The notes beneath the pieces were generated by a model. It did not search any database, was not told the DNA's origin, and saw nothing but the letters and a program-made list of their open reading frames with translations. Both the position numbers and the translations under genes were made by a program. Source: an uncultured Eggerthella sp. (lineage in GTDB: Bacteria; Actinomycetota; Coriobacteriia; Coriobacteriales; Eggerthellaceae). Taken from it: a DNA stretch of 64,000 nucleotides. Below are positions 1 to 9,059 of this stretch, one piece after another. How positions within the stretch are numbered: position 1 is the stretch's first letter; each line of letters opens with the position of its first letter. The stretch is from contig USDX01000007.1 of the NCBI GenBank assembly GCA_900553605.1, forward strand, positions 1 to 64,000. Reading direction: 5' to 3'.

Positions 1-29
1 ATACTTGAACTGGTGATTTATAGCGTATC

Positions 30-55
30 CAGACACGTTTTTCTGCCTATAACCC
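30..55. repeat. 26-base dispersed repeat, copy 1 (inverted relative to 15900-15925)
   Basis: A 26-base stretch beginning CAGACACGTTTTTC and ending CCTATAACCC is found again, exact and in reverse orientation, at 15900-15925, next to the palindromic element A locus. Its flank here runs off the left edge, so whether a further element A copy lies outside the window cannot be seen. Exact identity over 26 bases in non-coding DNA 15.8 kb apart is not expected by chance. Confidence 0.75.
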
Positions 56-146
56 GCTAAATGAGAAAACGGCACCTGCCCTGCACTACCTTCTTCGCGG
101 CGGGGCTTTTGAAGGCTTGCGTTTCTTGCTGCTCCCTTTGCTAGAT

Positions 147-171
147 TTTGATACTGTTGGGAAGAATCAAA
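147..171. promoter_or_regulatory. possible operator upstream of the MFS gene
   Basis: TTTGAT (147-152) and ATCAAA (166-171) form an inverted pair 13 bases apart in an A+T-rich stretch 76 bases before the MFS start. It may be a regulator site, but there is no adjacent regulator gene and I cannot identify clear -35 and -10 boxes. Weak call. Confidence 0.25.
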
Positions 172-246
172 TTAAGCATGCTTGGTTTAACATTATTTAA
201 GTAGCGGCTGCGCTTGTGCGGCCGCTCGTGAAGAAGGATGGCTTTC

Positions 247-1446
247 GTGGCAGAGGGTTCAGCGCGCACAAAACTTGCAACGGTTGCATTGGTTATCGTG
301 GGTTTTGCCTTGGGTTTTGCAGAGTTCATCGTTATCGGTATCACGCCCGATATCGCTGAGGAATACGGTATCTCCCTTGCTTCTGCAGGCAACCTGGTGG
401 GCTTCTTCGCTATTTCCTATGCGGTGTCGACGCCGATTATCGTGCTTTCCACCGGGCGTTTTCGCAGGTTCCCCCTGTTCGTGACGTTCCTTGCAGTATT
501 CAACGTGGGCAACCTTCTGGCCATCGTGGCTCCCACGTATGAAACGCTGCTGGTTGCCCGCGTGCTTACTGCCGTGGTTTCGGGTGTGCTGTTGTCTACG
601 GTAATGACATTTATCAACGACATTATTCCTCGAGAAAAATCGGCTCGCATTATCTCGTTCGTTTACGCGGGCTTTTCTGTTGCCAGCGTTTTAGGCACGC
701 CTGTTGGCACGCTGCTTGCCGATGCGTTTGGCATCAAAGCTGCGTTTATAGCGGTAGAAGCTGTAGCGCTCGTTGTTACGGTGCTGCTGCTTGTCTCTAT
801 GCCGCGTTCCGGTTCTACCGATGTTTCTTCCCGTGTGCGCGATCAGCTGGTGATCCTGAAGGATCGTCGCATCATCTTGGTGCTCATCATGAAGGGATTC
901 GGCATGGCGGCAACGTACGTGTTCTACGTGTACGTAACGCCAATCTTGGAAGATGGCGTGGGCCTTTCGGTGTGGATGGTAAGTATCGTGCTGTTCTTCT
1001 ACGGAGCCGCAACCATCGTTTCCAATCTTGGCAGCGGCTCCATCGCTCAGCATTATGGCTTGGCGAAAATGCCCCTCATGTTCGCCTTGCAGGCCCTTGT
1101 GCTTCTGCTGCTTGGCCCCAGCCTTGCTTCGGGCAATACCGCGCTTGCTGTGATTAACGTGGTGCTCACGGGCGTGTTCATCTACCACATGAATTCTCCG
1201 CTGCAAACTTTTCTGCTGCAAACCTCAGCTAAGGATTATCCGAAGGCGCTTACCCTTGCGTCTGCCGTTATGCCCACTTCTTCCGACTTGGGAATCGCTG
1301 CAGGATCGTTCCTTGGCGGCGTGGTAGCTTCAGGCCCTGGTTTTGTATGGGCGGGCCCAGTGGGCGCTCTGTTCGCAGTTGTTGCCGCTGTTGCTGCTGT
1401 GCTGATCTTGCAGCCGGAAAGCCGCAAGCGCGAAACCGCGCAGTAG
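247..1446 (+). CDS. MFS transporter, DHA1/AraJ-like efflux family
   Basis: Predicted 399-residue polytopic inner-membrane protein with about twelve hydrophobic helices and the length usual for drug:H+ antiporter-1 or sugar-efflux (AraJ/SotB-like) carriers. After helix 2 there is a basic loop (TGRFRRFP) in place of the classic motif A, and a long basic central loop (RVRDQLVILKDRR) separates the two six-helix halves. The upstream ATG at 238 directly abuts the purine-rich AAGAAGG (231-237), whereas the in-frame GTG at 247 sits about nine bases downstream of it, so I prefer GTG. The gene is monocistronic and convergent with the CoA-transferase gene, with a shared terminator between them. The substrate is not predictable from sequence. 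Confidence 0.85.
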   Translation: MAEGSARTKLATVALVIVGFALGFAEFIVIGITPDIAEEYGISLASAGNLVGFFAISYAVSTPIIVLSTGRFRRFPLFVTFLAVFNVGNLLAIVAPTYETLLVARVLTAVVSGVLLSTVMTFINDIIPREKSARIISFVYAGFSVASVLGTPVGTLLADAFGIKAAFIAVEAVALVVTVLLLVSMPRSGSTDVSSRVRDQLVILKDRRIILVLIMKGFGMAATYVFYVYVTPILEDGVGLSVWMVSIVLFFYGAATIVSNLGSGSIAQHYGLAKMPLMFALQALVLLLLGPSLASGNTALAVINVVLTGVFIYHMNSPLQTFLLQTSAKDYPKALTLASAVMPTSSDLGIAAGSFLGGVVASGPGFVWAGPVGALFAVVAAVAAVLILQPESRKRETAQ

Positions 1447-1527
1447 GAAAGTGCCGCGAAAAGAGCGCTACCCTGTACGCAGCAGCCGATTCAAGAGGTC
1501 TGCCGCGTGAAAAAATAGTGAACTGCG

Positions 1528-1617
1528 AAGGGCCACCCTGACGCTGTATTGAACGCCCCTGTTTCTTCGAAGTGGGAAACAGGGGCGTTCCCATTGGCAT
1601 CGGGGTGGCCCTTTTTT
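1528..1617 (+). terminator. nested-stem terminator between convergent genes
   Basis: Outer stem GGGCCACCC (1530-1538) pairs with GGGTGGCCC (1603-1611), followed by a T-rich run. A second perfect stem, AACGCCCCTGTTTC with GAAACAGGGGCGTT, is nested inside. Both stems are strong, giving a two-tier structure of about 90 bases that can serve both converging genes. Confidence 0.85.
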
Positions 1618-1674
1618 ATTTTGCGAGTTGGTTGGACGAATCTGCGGTTCGCGAATTGCGCTCAGAGGGCGCTG

Positions 1675-2988
1675 CTAGTACAGGAAGCCGAGCTTCTTTG
1701 CTTCGTAAGTAAGCTCGTCGCGGAAATCGGGATGGGCGATGCTGATAAGGCGCTGTGCGCGGGTGGGGATGTCGGCCCAGCGCAGATCGACGACACCGTA
1801 TTCGGTCGCAATAAAATGTATATCGTTACGCAGACTGGTTATGGCGCTGCCTGGCGCCAAGGTGGGCACGATCTTCGAAACAGGACCGTTCTTAGTGTGC
1901 GCCACGCTCGTTACGGCGATAAAGCCACGACCGCCCTTTGAGTTTTTCACGCCTCGTACGAAGTCGAACTGCCCGCCGCTTGCAGAGTACTGGCGTGCAC
2001 CGATGCTCTCAGCGCACACTTGACCGGTAAGGTCGATGCTTACGGCGGTGTTCACTGAAACCAGGTTGTCGTTCTTCGCGATAAGGGCGGGATTGCACAC
2101 CGTTTCGTAGGATGTGTAGTACATGCTGGGGTTTTCATGAATGAAATCGTACAGGCGCTGTGTGCCAGTCGAATACCCTGCAACTGAAACGCCCGGCATG
2201 AAGTTCTTTCGCGAGTTGTCGATGACGCCTTTTTGCTGAAGTTCAACAAAAGCGTCCGAGAACATTTCGGTGAAGCACCCCAGGTGCTGTTTGCTTTCCA
2301 AACCGGCGGCGATAGCGTTGATGATGCCGCCAATGCCCAGCTGAATGGTGTCGCCATCGTTTACGCGGTCGACGATGAACTCCGCAACCTTTGCTTCTTC
2401 GGGCGTAGGTGCGGGTACCTGGACATCTTCGAGCAGCTCTTCTTGCAGCACAAAGGCATCGATGGCGCTTACGTGGTAGTTGTGGGAGTCGCCGAACACA
2501 CGGGGAAGACGTGGGTTGATCTGCGCAATGATGTGCTTTGCGCCGCGCAATGCGCCCTGTTCGAATCCCAGGGGTCCAATGTTGCAGTTGCCTTGAGCGT
2601 CGGGCGGCGTCATTTGGACTACGGCGTAATCGAGCCCAACTTCTTCCAGCATGCGATTGGTGTCCGAGAAATGAACGGGAATGTGCGCAACGCACTTTGA
2701 GCCGTTAGCAAAGCCGGTTCGTTCGTTGGGGCCGGCGAAGTAGGTGTGGTAGCGGAACTGTTCGGGGGTTACATCGAGCCCCGTGAAGGTGATGTTGCCG
2801 TTCATCCAGTTGCCGTAGAGATCAATGCCGGTAAGGGCGCCCTTTGCAACCCTGTCGATAAGCGCATTGATGATGGCGGTGGGTACGTGAAGGCCGCCCG
2901 TGTAAATTTTCTGGTTGCCGGTTAGATGTTGCTCGAATACCTGGTTTACGGTTATTTTCTTGCGCTCGTATTCATCCTGCCAGTCCAT
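1675..2988 (-). CDS. acetyl-CoA hydrolase/transferase family CoA-transferase
   Basis: 437 residues matching the acetyl-CoA hydrolase/4-hydroxybutyrate (or butyryl-CoA:acetate) CoA-transferase family. The glycine-rich IQLGIGGIINAIAAGL segment and the TEMFSD segment around residue 240, carrying the glutamate that forms the enzyme-CoA thioester, are both visible. It would move CoA between acetate and another short-chain acid in the cytoplasm, which fits a fermentative anaerobe. I start at ATG 2988 because GGAGGG lies just upstream; an in-frame extension to 3075 runs into the terminator of the next gene. Donor and acceptor acids cannot be deduced, so no gene symbol is given. Confidence 0.85.
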   Translation of the reverse strand: MDWQDEYERKKITVNQVFEQHLTGNQKIYTGGLHVPTAIINALIDRVAKGALTGIDLYGNWMNGNITFTGLDVTPEQFRYHTYFAGPNERTGFANGSKCVAHIPVHFSDTNRMLEEVGLDYAVVQMTPPDAQGNCNIGPLGFEQGALRGAKHIIAQINPRLPRVFGDSHNYHVSAIDAFVLQEELLEDVQVPAPTPEEAKVAEFIVDRVNDGDTIQLGIGGIINAIAAGLESKQHLGCFTEMFSDAFVELQQKGVIDNSRKNFMPGVSVAGYSTGTQRLYDFIHENPSMYYTSYETVCNPALIAKNDNLVSVNTAVSIDLTGQVCAESIGARQYSASGGQFDFVRGVKNSKGGRGFIAVTSVAHTKNGPVSKIVPTLAPGSAITSLRNDIHFIATEYGVVDLRWADIPTRAQRLISIAHPDFRDELTYEAKKLGFLY

Positions 2989-3051
2989 GGTCCCTCCTGG
3001 TAGTTTCATTTTTTGCTTGGACGGAAAAGCCCAAGCCCCCTGAATATAAGA

Positions 3052-3090
3052 AAACGGCGGTCGCGCAATCCCCATTGCACGCCGCCGTTT
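3052..3090 (-). terminator. terminator after shikimate dehydrogenase
   Basis: AAACGGCGG pairs with CCGCCGTTT with further pairing through GCAAT/ATTGC. Read on the minus strand the stem is followed by TTCTTATATTC. It separates the shikimate dehydrogenase gene from the downstream CoA-transferase gene. Confidence 0.8.
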
Positions 3091-3112
3091 AATTGTAGCG
3101 CTGTTTGCTCTG

Positions 3113-3970
3113 TTACATTTCGTCTGGTGAGAGCGGGAAATCTACGCCCGTCCAGATCTCGAAGGCGCGGGCGCCCTGGAAGAACAGCATTCCTTCGCCG
3201 TTGATGGTGGTGCAGCCAGCCTCTTTGCCCATTTTCAACAATGCGGTTTCTGCTGGCTGGTAAATAGCGTCTTGGATTACCAAGCCTGGGTGCAAGAACG
3301 ATGCGTCGGGGATGGGAGACTGTCCTTCGAGCTTGCCCATGCCGATGGGGGTGGCGTTTGCCAGAAGGTCGGCGTCGGCCAGCTGCGCACGCAAGTCGTC
3401 CAAATCGTTTGCATCGTGACGGCTGATTTTGCAGCCGGTTTTCTCGGCAACAAGGGCAACTTCTTCAGCAACGCGGTCCCATGATTTGCCCGTGCTAGGG
3501 CTGAATACCACGATTTCGCCTACGCCGTCGAGTGCTGCCTGCGCGGCGATGGGGGTACCGGCGCCACCCATGCCCATCAGGACCATTTTCTTTCCTTTGG
3601 CATCGACGCCGTGCTCTTCGAATGACTTCATGAAGCCGTAGCCATCGGTGCTGTACCCGGTGAGAACGCCGTCTTCGTTGACGATGGTGTTGACGGCGCC
3701 TACCATTTCGGCAATAGGATCAAGCTTGTCCAGGAACGGGATAACCGCAATCTTGTTCGGCATGGTAAGGTTGCAGCCGCGCATATTCAGAAGGCGAATT
3801 GCGTCGGTTGCCTGCTTCATATCTTCGCCGGGAACGCGGAAGGCCATATAAGCGTAATTCAGGCCGGCGCGTTCGAATGCTCGGTTGTGAAGGTGGGGCG
3901 ATTTGCTGTGTGCGACAGGGTCGCCGAACAGGCAAATAAGACGCGTTGCGCCATTGATGTCTTGCGTCAT
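3113..3970 (-). CDS. aroE: shikimate dehydrogenase
   Basis: 285 residues, typical AroE/YdiB length. It reduces 3-dehydroshikimate to shikimate with NADPH in aromatic amino-acid synthesis. Visible family marks are the substrate-binding GDPVAHSKSPHLHN near the N-terminus, LTMPNKIAV with the catalytic lysine, GYSTDGYG with the conserved aspartate, and the nucleotide-binding MGMGGAG loop. Start ATG 3970 is chosen for the GAGGAGAGAG stretch upstream; the open frame continues to 4117 but the added residues show no similarity to the family. YdiB-type quinate/shikimate activity is an alternative. There are no neighbouring aro genes, so it is a scattered member of the pathway. Confidence 0.9.
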   Translation of the reverse strand: MTQDINGATRLICLFGDPVAHSKSPHLHNRAFERAGLNYAYMAFRVPGEDMKQATDAIRLLNMRGCNLTMPNKIAVIPFLDKLDPIAEMVGAVNTIVNEDGVLTGYSTDGYGFMKSFEEHGVDAKGKKMVLMGMGGAGTPIAAQAALDGVGEIVVFSPSTGKSWDRVAEEVALVAEKTGCKISRHDANDLDDLRAQLADADLLANATPIGMGKLEGQSPIPDASFLHPGLVIQDAIYQPAETALLKMGKEAGCTTINGEGMLFFQGARAFEIWTGVDFPLSPDEM

Positions 3971-4219
3971 GGTGGCTTCTCTCTCCTCGAATAACGGGCG
4001 CCAGGGCAGCACCTCGGCGGGTTGCCGAAGGCGATCCGATGGCCGGGCTCGTTTTCCTGCTAAAAAACGTATCAATCCTTGCTTGGATTCTATCATTGCG
4101 CTTCTATATTGATGCATTCAAGCTATTGCGGATAACTATAGTCGTAAGGGTTTACCGGCAAATAGCCTGATTACGGCATGGGGTGCAGGTTTTGCTTCCG
4201 ATATTTTTTTTTCGGCATT

Positions 4220-4497
4220 GCAAAGGCGTACGCTGCCTGACTTTCCCCAGAGCCGTAAAGGAGTGCGCTGCCCGGTGCCCCCTCGGAGCCGTAAAGGCAC
4301 ATGCTGCCTGGGTTGTTTCTGGAACCGTAGGGGTGTTTGCCAGGATTTTTGTTAGTGCAAAGGCGTACGCAATTTGGTGCTTCTCTGAATTCGTAGAGGC
4401 GTGCGGCACTTGGCGTTTCCCTGAAGTCGCAAAGGCATGCGCTGCTCGATGTCCCTTCGGAGCCGAAAAGGCATGTGCCGCCTGGCGTCCCCTAGGC
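4220..4497. repeat. degenerate 36-base tandem array, 8 units
   Basis: Units begin with G(C/T)AAAGG at 4220, 4255, 4291, 4327, 4357, 4393, 4429 and 4465, giving spacings of 35, 36, 36, 30, 36, 36 and 36. Each unit carries a conserved GGCRTRCGCTGCC-like half followed by a pyrimidine-rich half. Units are clearly related but diverged. Because 36 is divisible by three, both strands stay open as 12-residue repeats, but there is no ribosome binding site and I regard it as non-coding. A run of T (4204-4212) precedes the first unit. Confidence 0.8.
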
Positions 4498-4747
4498 GAA
4501 GACGAAATGCGGGTCGTATCCCGCATCAACAAATGCTCGACGCGGTGCGCTGTCAGCTATCGAATCTGTGGCTGCTTTGAATACCAGAGCGTGCCTTTGC
4601 TGGAATAAAATGGAGAAGTGGGCCCACAGGGGGCGTGTCTATTGCTTTTCGACTCCCGTTGTTTTAGAACTAATCACACAAAGAATTTTTGTTGCATAAC
4701 AGAATCCGTTTGTTTCAAGTTTGTTATCGTTCGCCAAAGTGCGCATT

Positions 4748-4777
4748 TTGATGCGTAAACGGGGTGTACTATCTAAT
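4748..4777 (+). promoter_or_regulatory. candidate promoter of citrate synthase
   Basis: TTGATG (4748-4753) and TCTAAT (4772-4777) are 18 bases apart and end 22 bases before the gltA start codon, giving a short leader that still includes GAAAGGA. Partial match to the vegetative consensus. Confidence 0.4.
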
Positions 4778-4799
4778 CTCGTAGTTGAAAGGAATATCC

Positions 4800-6137
4800 A
4801 TGGAAGACCATAAGCTTTCCCTGTACGACAACATCGCAAAGGTCAATGCCGTCGATCCGGAACTGTACGAGCGTTACCCCGTAAAGCGCGGCTTGCGCAA
4901 CAGCGATGGTTCTGGCGTAATCGCGGGCGTTACGAATATTTCTAACGTGCACGGTTATCTGATGAATGAAGGCGATAAGGTTCCCGACGAAGGCAAGCTC
5001 ACCTTCCGTGGTTACAGCATCTACGATCTTGTTGGCGGCGACGCCACCAAGCGCCGCGGCTTTGAAGAGATCGTGTATCTGCTGCTTATGGGGGAACTTC
5101 CCACATCAAGCCAGCTCGATGTGCTTGTTGAGGCGCTTGATGCTCAGCGCAATCTGCCCGATGGCTTCACTGCTTCGAAGATCATGAGCACGCCTTCCCG
5201 AAATATCATGAACCTCTTGCAGCGTTCGGTGCTCATGCTGTATGCCGACGATCCAAAGGCGGAAGATCGCTCCTTCGAACACGAGATCAGCACGGCAATT
5301 TCGCTTATCTCTCGACTGCCACGCATCATGGTGCTGGCTCACTATGCCAAGCGTGCTGCGTTCTATAATGAGTCGATGATCATGCATCGCTTCATTCCGG
5401 GGCAGTCCACTTCTGAAACCATCCTTTCCATGCTGCGTCCCAACCGCGAGTTCACTCCTGAAGAAGCGCGCATGCTCGACATCATGATGTCTCTGCACGC
5501 TGAGCATGGTGGCGGCAACAACTCCACCTTCACTTGTCGTGTTCTTTCCTCTGCCGACACCGATCCGTATGCTGCCTATGCGGCTGCTATCGGTTCGTTG
5601 AAGGGCAGCAAGCATGGTGGTGCAAACCATAAGGTTCTGGCCATGCAGAAGGAAATCAAGGAAAACGTTAAGAATTGGGAAGATGAAGACGAAGTAGCTT
5701 CCTATATTGCCAAGATCGTGAACAAGCAGGCATACGATCATACCGGATTGATCTACGGTATGGGTCATGCGGTGTACACTCTTTCCGATCCGCGCGCAGT
5801 TATCTGCAAGAACTTTGCAACAAGGCTTGCCAAGGGTACTGAGTTTGAAGCGGAGCTGAATTTGCTCAAGCTCATCGAGCGCCTAAGCCCTGAAGTTATC
5901 CTGCAGGAAAAAGGCACTAAGAAGGATATGTGCGCAAACGTTGATATGTATTCTGGATTCGTGTACTCCATGATGGGCATTCCGCAGGATATGATCACTC
6001 CGCTGTTTGCCTGCTCTCGTATGGCAGGTTGGGCTGCCCACCGTTTCGAGGAACTGGTAAGCGGCAAGCGTATCATCCGCCCCGCATACAAGACGGGTGT
6101 GAAGGCTCGCGAATACAAGCCTATCGAAGAGCGCTAA
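4800..6137 (+). CDS. gltA: citrate synthase
   Basis: 445 residues. Condenses oxaloacetate with acetyl-CoA to citrate, entry to the oxidative branch of the TCA cycle and glutamate synthesis. The catalytic set is visible: His272 in GSKHGGANH, His323 in YGMGHAVY and Asp382 in CANVDMYSG. Start ATG 4800 lies seven bases after GAAAGGA; an upstream in-frame TTG at 4785 lacks such a site. Monocistronic, followed by a strong terminator. No aconitase or isocitrate dehydrogenase gene lies nearby, so the role in a complete cycle or only in biosynthesis is not settled here. Confidence 0.95.
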   Translation: MEDHKLSLYDNIAKVNAVDPELYERYPVKRGLRNSDGSGVIAGVTNISNVHGYLMNEGDKVPDEGKLTFRGYSIYDLVGGDATKRRGFEEIVYLLLMGELPTSSQLDVLVEALDAQRNLPDGFTASKIMSTPSRNIMNLLQRSVLMLYADDPKAEDRSFEHEISTAISLISRLPRIMVLAHYAKRAAFYNESMIMHRFIPGQSTSETILSMLRPNREFTPEEARMLDIMMSLHAEHGGGNNSTFTCRVLSSADTDPYAAYAAAIGSLKGSKHGGANHKVLAMQKEIKENVKNWEDEDEVASYIAKIVNKQAYDHTGLIYGMGHAVYTLSDPRAVICKNFATRLAKGTEFEAELNLLKLIERLSPEVILQEKGTKKDMCANVDMYSGFVYSMMGIPQDMITPLFACSRMAGWAAHRFEELVSGKRIIRPAYKTGVKAREYKPIEER

Positions 6138-6167
6138 GCATTTCTTGCTGGTCGTATCTGCAGGCAC

Positions 6168-6200
6168 AAACAAAAAGGCCCCCTCGGGGCCTTTTTGTTT
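6168..6200 (+). terminator. gltA terminator
   Basis: A perfect 15-bp stem with CAAAAAGGCCCC on the left and GGGGCCTTTTTG on the right, loop CTC. The A-run/T-run in the stem makes it bidirectional. Confidence 0.95.
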
Positions 6201-6336
6201 GCTTGTTGCCATGTCTTGTTTGGGGTTCCCCGAAACAGCGAGGTGGTATGCCTGCATGTTTTGTTAGGGCGCAATGACTGATGTCTCAGGTTGTGAGTTC
6301 GTATATTTGGACCTTGTAATTGTCGGGTAAAAGAAA

Positions 6337-6360
6337 GGGGAGTCCCGAAGGACCCCCCTT
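6337..6360 (-). terminator. nhaC terminator; rest of 6201-6520 empty
   Basis: AAGGGGAGTCC pairs with GGACCCCCCTT around loop CGAA. On the minus strand it is followed by TTTCTTTTA. Between it and the antiporter stop (6361-6520) there is GC-rich sequence with loose TGGCGC/GGTGCG repeats and no gene I can support. Confidence 0.8.
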
Positions 6361-6520
6361 GTGATGCGCTTTGGCGCAATACGCCTTGCTGCCCTTGGTG
6401 CGGGAGTGCAAAGCGCGCGGCTGCTTTTGGCGCCGTGGGTGCGATGCGCCGCCTATCTAACTTAGAGCCGAAGGTGCAAAGCGCTCGTTGCTCAGTTCCA
6501 AGATTGGAGATGCGATATGC

Positions 6521-8149
6521 CTATGCAGCTTCCTTGTTGCCGAACACGCGTGTTGCAATAACAGCCACGAGGGCAACAGCGATACCGCCGATAAGCGAAG
6601 GCCAAGGCGAACCGGTGAAGCCGGCAACCAGATATCCAAACAGGCAGATGACGGCAACCAGAGAAGCGTAGGGCAGCTGGGTTGCCACGTGGCGCAGGTG
6701 GTTACATTCCGCACCAGCAGAAGAAAGGATGGTGGTGTCGGAAATGGGCGAGATGTGGTCGCCATATACTGCGCCGGCAAGCGTTGCGCCAATGGTGACC
6801 AGGAACAGCGGGTCGCTTTCGGGGAATACGCCCAAAACGATGGGCAGGATCAAGGCAGCGGTGCCCCAGGAAGTGCCCATGGCGAATCCGATGAAGCCGG
6901 AAACCACGAAGATAACGGCAGGCAGGAACGAAAGTTCAAAGCCCATGGTGGTAAGGAAGTTGGAAACGAATTCGCCCGTGCCCAGCATGTAGCGGCATGC
7001 GCCGCCCAGGCTCCATGCCAAAACAAGGATCATGATAGCGCCAACCATAGAGCGAACGCCTTCGGAAGCGCCTTCGGTAAAGCCAACCAGAGTGGTGAGC
7101 TTGCGGGGCAGGAACATGCACGCGGCAACCACCAATGCCACGGCGGCGCCGATGCACAATCCGCCGATGGGGTTTTCGCCAACAGCTGTTGCGAAATCTA
7201 CGCCCTCAAAGAAGCCGCCAACATACAGCATGCCCGTGATGGAGAATACGATAAGCACCACGATAGGGATAACCAGGTCGAATACCCTGCCATTGGGGGA
7301 AACGTCCAGACCCTTGAACTGCTCGACCGCTTTCGTGGCGCCTTCCAGGTCGGACTGCTCGGTGATAACGGTTTCGACGGCTTCAGGATTGCTGGGAACG
7401 CCTGCCTTGGATACCGTTTCCAGAGCGGAGGCATGGGGAGGAATGTGACTGTAGGTATGAGCGTCACAGTCGCGCTGGGCCTTGCCCATGCTGAAGAAGT
7501 CTTTGCCGAAACCGCACATAGCGAACACAAACACAATGGTGACCAGAGCATAGAAGTTGTACGGAATCGAGGCGACGAACGTGTTGAAGCCGTTTTCACC
7601 CATGTAGCCACCCATGGCAACCGCCCACGAGGAAACAGGGGCAATAATGCACACCGGAGCTGCGGTGGAGTCGATGATCCACGCCAGCTTTTCGTGGCTG
7701 ATGCGGAACTTGTCGGTTACGGGGCGCATGACGGCACCAACAGTGAGGCAGTTGAAGTAGTCGTCAACGAATACCACGATGCCCAAAAGAGCCGTCATAA
7801 CGGTTGCCATGCGTGCGCTCTTGATGTGCTTCGCGGCCCATTCAGCGTATGCGCGCGAACCGCCAGCAATGGCGATGATGACGACTAACGCGCCCAATAA
7901 TGCCAAGAACAAGATAAGCGCCGCATTCGACGAGATTTGCTCCGCCATAACCTGAGGGATGAGCGTAAACGCAGTGATGAGCTGGTCGAAGCCGACACCT
8001 TCAAGGCAGAACTCGTAAATGATCAGGCCTGAGAACACGCCAACCAGCAGGGAGGAATACACCTCCTTGGTAATTAGGGCAAGGCCTAGCGCCAGAAGCG
8101 GCGGCAGGATAGACCAAGCACCGGTGGAAAGAAGCTCGAAGCCTTCCAT
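6521..8149 (-). CDS. Na+/H+ antiporter, NhaC family
   Basis: 542-residue membrane protein with about eleven to thirteen helices. The segments IDSTAAPVCIIAPVSSWA, FVDDYFNCLTVGAVMRP and GDHISPISDTTILSSAGA are typical of the NhaC family, where paired polar and aspartate residues in broken helices form the ion path. It would exchange Na+ for H+ (or carry organic acids or amino acids, as some family members do). A long hydrophilic insertion (about residues 215-275) sits between helices. AAGGAG eight bases before ATG 8149 fixes the start. Monocistronic. Confidence 0.9.
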   Translation of the reverse strand: MEGFELLSTGAWSILPPLLALGLALITKEVYSSLLVGVFSGLIIYEFCLEGVGFDQLITAFTLIPQVMAEQISSNAALILFLALLGALVVIIAIAGGSRAYAEWAAKHIKSARMATVMTALLGIVVFVDDYFNCLTVGAVMRPVTDKFRISHEKLAWIIDSTAAPVCIIAPVSSWAVAMGGYMGENGFNTFVASIPYNFYALVTIVFVFAMCGFGKDFFSMGKAQRDCDAHTYSHIPPHASALETVSKAGVPSNPEAVETVITEQSDLEGATKAVEQFKGLDVSPNGRVFDLVIPIVVLIVFSITGMLYVGGFFEGVDFATAVGENPIGGLCIGAAVALVVAACMFLPRKLTTLVGFTEGASEGVRSMVGAIMILVLAWSLGGACRYMLGTGEFVSNFLTTMGFELSFLPAVIFVVSGFIGFAMGTSWGTAALILPIVLGVFPESDPLFLVTIGATLAGAVYGDHISPISDTTILSSAGAECNHLRHVATQLPYASLVAVICLFGYLVAGFTGSPWPSLIGGIAVALVAVIATRVFGNKEAA

Positions 8150-8353
8150 GTACAGTCTCCTTACTGTAAATAGGGCGCAGGCGATGCTGCGCTGGGAAGG
8201 CGGCGGCTAGCGAAGCCGCGCATGATGCGTTTCCAGCGCAGCCTTGCATGCGCTTTTTTAACTGTGCCGATTATAGGCTAGCTTCGTTGCCGCGGTGTTT
8301 CATTTATGAGCGGTGGAGGGCGTAACGGGTGGGCGGCGCGTTAAGACGGGCGG

Positions 8354-8878
8354 TTACAGGAAATACTTTCTTGCATTTGCTCCCATAACAATAAGATCAA
8401 CGCCTCGAAGAAGAGCGAACAGCGCAATGAACAACGCGAGCATTTCGGGCATGGAGAAGAACATGAATCCGATAACGATAGAAATGACGCCCGAGAACAG
8501 CATCCAGCCCCAAAGGGGAAGGCCTGCGTGCTTGACCATGAAGGTTGCCACAACTTCATATATGCCGAAAACCAGAACGAACGCGCCGATAACCCAAGGC
8601 AGCACTGCCGCAAAAGCGAAGGGGTGAATCACGAACATGGCACCAATGAGCACGTCAAGGATGCCGTATGCTAAGATCCATCCCGAAAAGCCCAGAAGAT
8701 CGCGGTCGCGAATGAACGTTGCGATATTGACTATGCCGGAAACCACAAAGGCGGCACCAACAATAAAGGCGATAGATGCAAGAGTGAGACCTGGGAAAAA
8801 TGCGCATACCAAGCCAAAGATGATAAACAATATGCCAGCAACAATAAGCTGCCAGTTCCGTTCGGTTTTCGTGTTCAT
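8354..8878 (-). CDS. HdeD family membrane protein (DUF308)
   Basis: 174 residues made of six hydrophobic helices arranged as three related hairpins, the pattern of HdeD acid-resistance membrane proteins. The N-terminus NTKTERNWQLIVAGILFIIFG has the short polar head then first helix usual in the family. Function is not established outside enterobacteria, where HdeD helps survival at low pH and high cell density. GAGGGG upstream of ATG 8878 is a modest ribosome binding site. Stands alone between the antiporter and formyl-THF ligase genes. Confidence 0.8.
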   Translation of the reverse strand: MNTKTERNWQLIVAGILFIIFGLVCAFFPGLTLASIAFIVGAAFVVSGIVNIATFIRDRDLLGFSGWILAYGILDVLIGAMFVIHPFAFAAVLPWVIGAFVLVFGIYEVVATFMVKHAGLPLWGWMLFSGVISIVIGFMFFSMPEMLALFIALFALLRGVDLIVMGANARKYFL

Positions 8879-9059
8879 GGTAACCCCTCTATGTTGGCGT
8901 TTTCTTCATTGTAGTGCGCTTTGCTGCAGGTGAGGGCGTATGTAAGGGAAATGAAACAACACGAGCGCGAGTGGGGGTTTTGCCCCATCGCTGCTCTCGG
9001 TTGATGCTTCCGGCATTTTTTGCCACCCGCCCTGAGCCGCCCTGAAGCGAAGCTTTCCC

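Noticed and set aside
3971..4117. N-terminal extension of shikimate dehydrogenase
   Set aside because: The added 49 residues precede a good ribosome binding site and do not resemble the family; likewise for the longer frames of the CoA-transferase, rhaD, LuxR (30480-30719), rplM and relQ genes.
4183..4608. Open frames on both strands of the 36-base array
   Set aside because: The period divisible by three keeps frames open automatically; there is no initiation signal and the peptide resembles no protein.
6488..7888. 466-residue open frame antisense to the NhaC antiporter
   Set aside because: Composition (His/Gly/Asn/Ala-rich, no motifs) is that of a shadow frame; the other strand is clearly the transporter.
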